Below, one piece after another: positions 13,936 to 14,377 of a stretch of DNA of 14,377 nt. The stretch is taken from assembly GCA_030835185.1 (NCBI GenBank), contig JAUQWL010000242.1, forward strand, positions 1 to 14,377, given 5' to 3'. Both the position numbers and the translations under genes were made by a program. A model generated the notes under the pieces. The model was not told the origin of the DNA. It did no database searches and saw only the letters and a list, made by a program, of their open reading frames with translations. Positions within the stretch are counted from its first letter, which is position 1; each line of letters starts with the position of its first letter. Origin of the DNA: Solirubrobacterales bacterium (lineage in GTDB: Bacteria > Actinomycetota > Thermoleophilia > Solirubrobacterales > 70-9).

Positions 13936-14377
13936 GCGGACCCGGTCCCCGGGTGCCTCGAGTTCGATCGGGTCGCACGGCTTCCAGCAGGGCGCGGCAG
14001 TTGCGGTCGATCAGCTCGATCGCCTCGTCGAAGCCGTCTTCGCCACCAAAATACGGATCGGGCACATCGAGATCCTCGTCGCCCCCGAACTCGCGGAGGA
14101 GTCGGATATGCGGATCTTCCCTGCCGGCCAGCTCGATCAGATCGGCGTGGTTGGAGCGGTCCATGGCGACGATCAGATCGAAGTTCTCGAGATCCGAAGG
14201 GGCCACCTGCCGGGCGCTGCCGCTGATATCGATGCCACGCCTGGCACCGGCCTCGATTGCCCGGGAGTCGGGCGGCTTGCCGATGTGCCAGCCGCCGGTT
14301 CCGGCCGAATCGACCGTGATCTCGTGCCGGAGACCGGCCTCGGTGACCAGACCGCGCATCACCGCCTCCGCCGTGGG
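13928..14377 (-). CDS. Low-molecular-weight protein tyrosine phosphatase, 5' end outside window
   Basis: The frame is open to the right edge, where codons read PTAEAVMRGLV. This is the sequence that directly follows the C-x5-R-S catalytic loop in this family, so the catalytic Cys lies a few codons beyond the window. The visible 149 residues contain VDSAGTGGWHIGKPPDSRAIEAG, GIDISGSARQV, FDLIVAMDRSNHADLI, and the general-acid DP-Y motif VPDPYFGG, followed by the usual C-terminal helix. Such enzymes hydrolyse phosphotyrosine (or arsenate in related reductases) in the cytoplasm, and their targets are usually envelope-polysaccharide kinases or unknown. Its stop overlaps the photolyase end tail-to-tail. 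Confidence 0.95.
   Translation of the reverse strand, partial: PTAEAVMRGLVTEAGLRHEITVDSAGTGGWHIGKPPDSRAIEAGARRGIDISGSARQVAPSDLENFDLIVAMDRSNHADLIELAGREDPHIRLLREFGGDEDLDVPDPYFGGEDGFDEAIELIDRNCRALLEAVRPDRTRGTRGPGPLR

Overview
The window is GC-rich chromosomal DNA with the gene style of an actinobacterium. The best fit is the class Thermoleophilia (Solirubrobacterales-like). The taxonomic call is an inference from four things: a GlnA2-type glutamine synthetase, LexA with CGAAC-N4-GTTCG SOS boxes, a c-di-AMP (ydaO-yuaA) riboswitch in front of an RlpA-like cell-wall protein, and an apparently leaderless photolyase gene. No insertion sequence, prophage gene or CRISPR array was seen.

Layout, left to right. 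1-524 (-) is the N-terminal six-helix membrane part of a gene cut by the window edge, perhaps a membrane-anchored diguanylate cyclase. 582-2585 (+) is a DUF255/YyaL-type thioredoxin-fold protein. 2689-4041 (-) is a GlnA2-like glutamine synthetase. It diverges from 4241-4807 (+), an AhpD/carboxymuconolactone-decarboxylase-fold protein that has lost its CxxC and His. The AT-rich divergent promoter carries a palindromic operator candidate and AAGTAA repeats. A perfect 30-bp palindrome (4849-4878) terminates this unit.

4939-5661 (-) is a secreted protein of unknown function. 5797-6492 (-) is a peptidoglycan-binding plus RlpA-like double-psi-barrel protein under a c-di-AMP riboswitch (6506-6660). 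Upstream lie the RNase P RNA gene with its terminator and promoter (6694-7137), then lexA (7287-7931, -) with two SOS boxes, then tRNA-Leu(GAG) on the + strand.

8418-11976 (-) holds three genes that may form a functional set: a two-domain CbiX-like chelatase homologue, a B12-binding radical SAM enzyme resembling hopanoid C-3 methylase HpnR, and a metallo-beta-lactamase-fold protein whose start overlaps the radical SAM stop. The 378 bp between the first two genes are hairpin-rich, look less GC-rich than their surroundings, and end in a terminator-like hairpin directly before the radical SAM start. This is the best candidate here for an undescribed regulatory RNA. After a 513-bp gap without a convincing gene come a photolyase (12490-13935, +) and, convergent with it, a low-molecular-weight protein tyrosine phosphatase cut by the right edge.

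Most genes are housekeeping or stress functions: DNA repair (LexA, photolyase), nitrogen assimilation, envelope maintenance under c-di-AMP control, and tRNA and tRNA processing. The unusual parts are the degenerate AhpD with its operator, the compact c-di-AMP switch, and the CbiX / radical SAM / metallohydrolase set with its structured leader.
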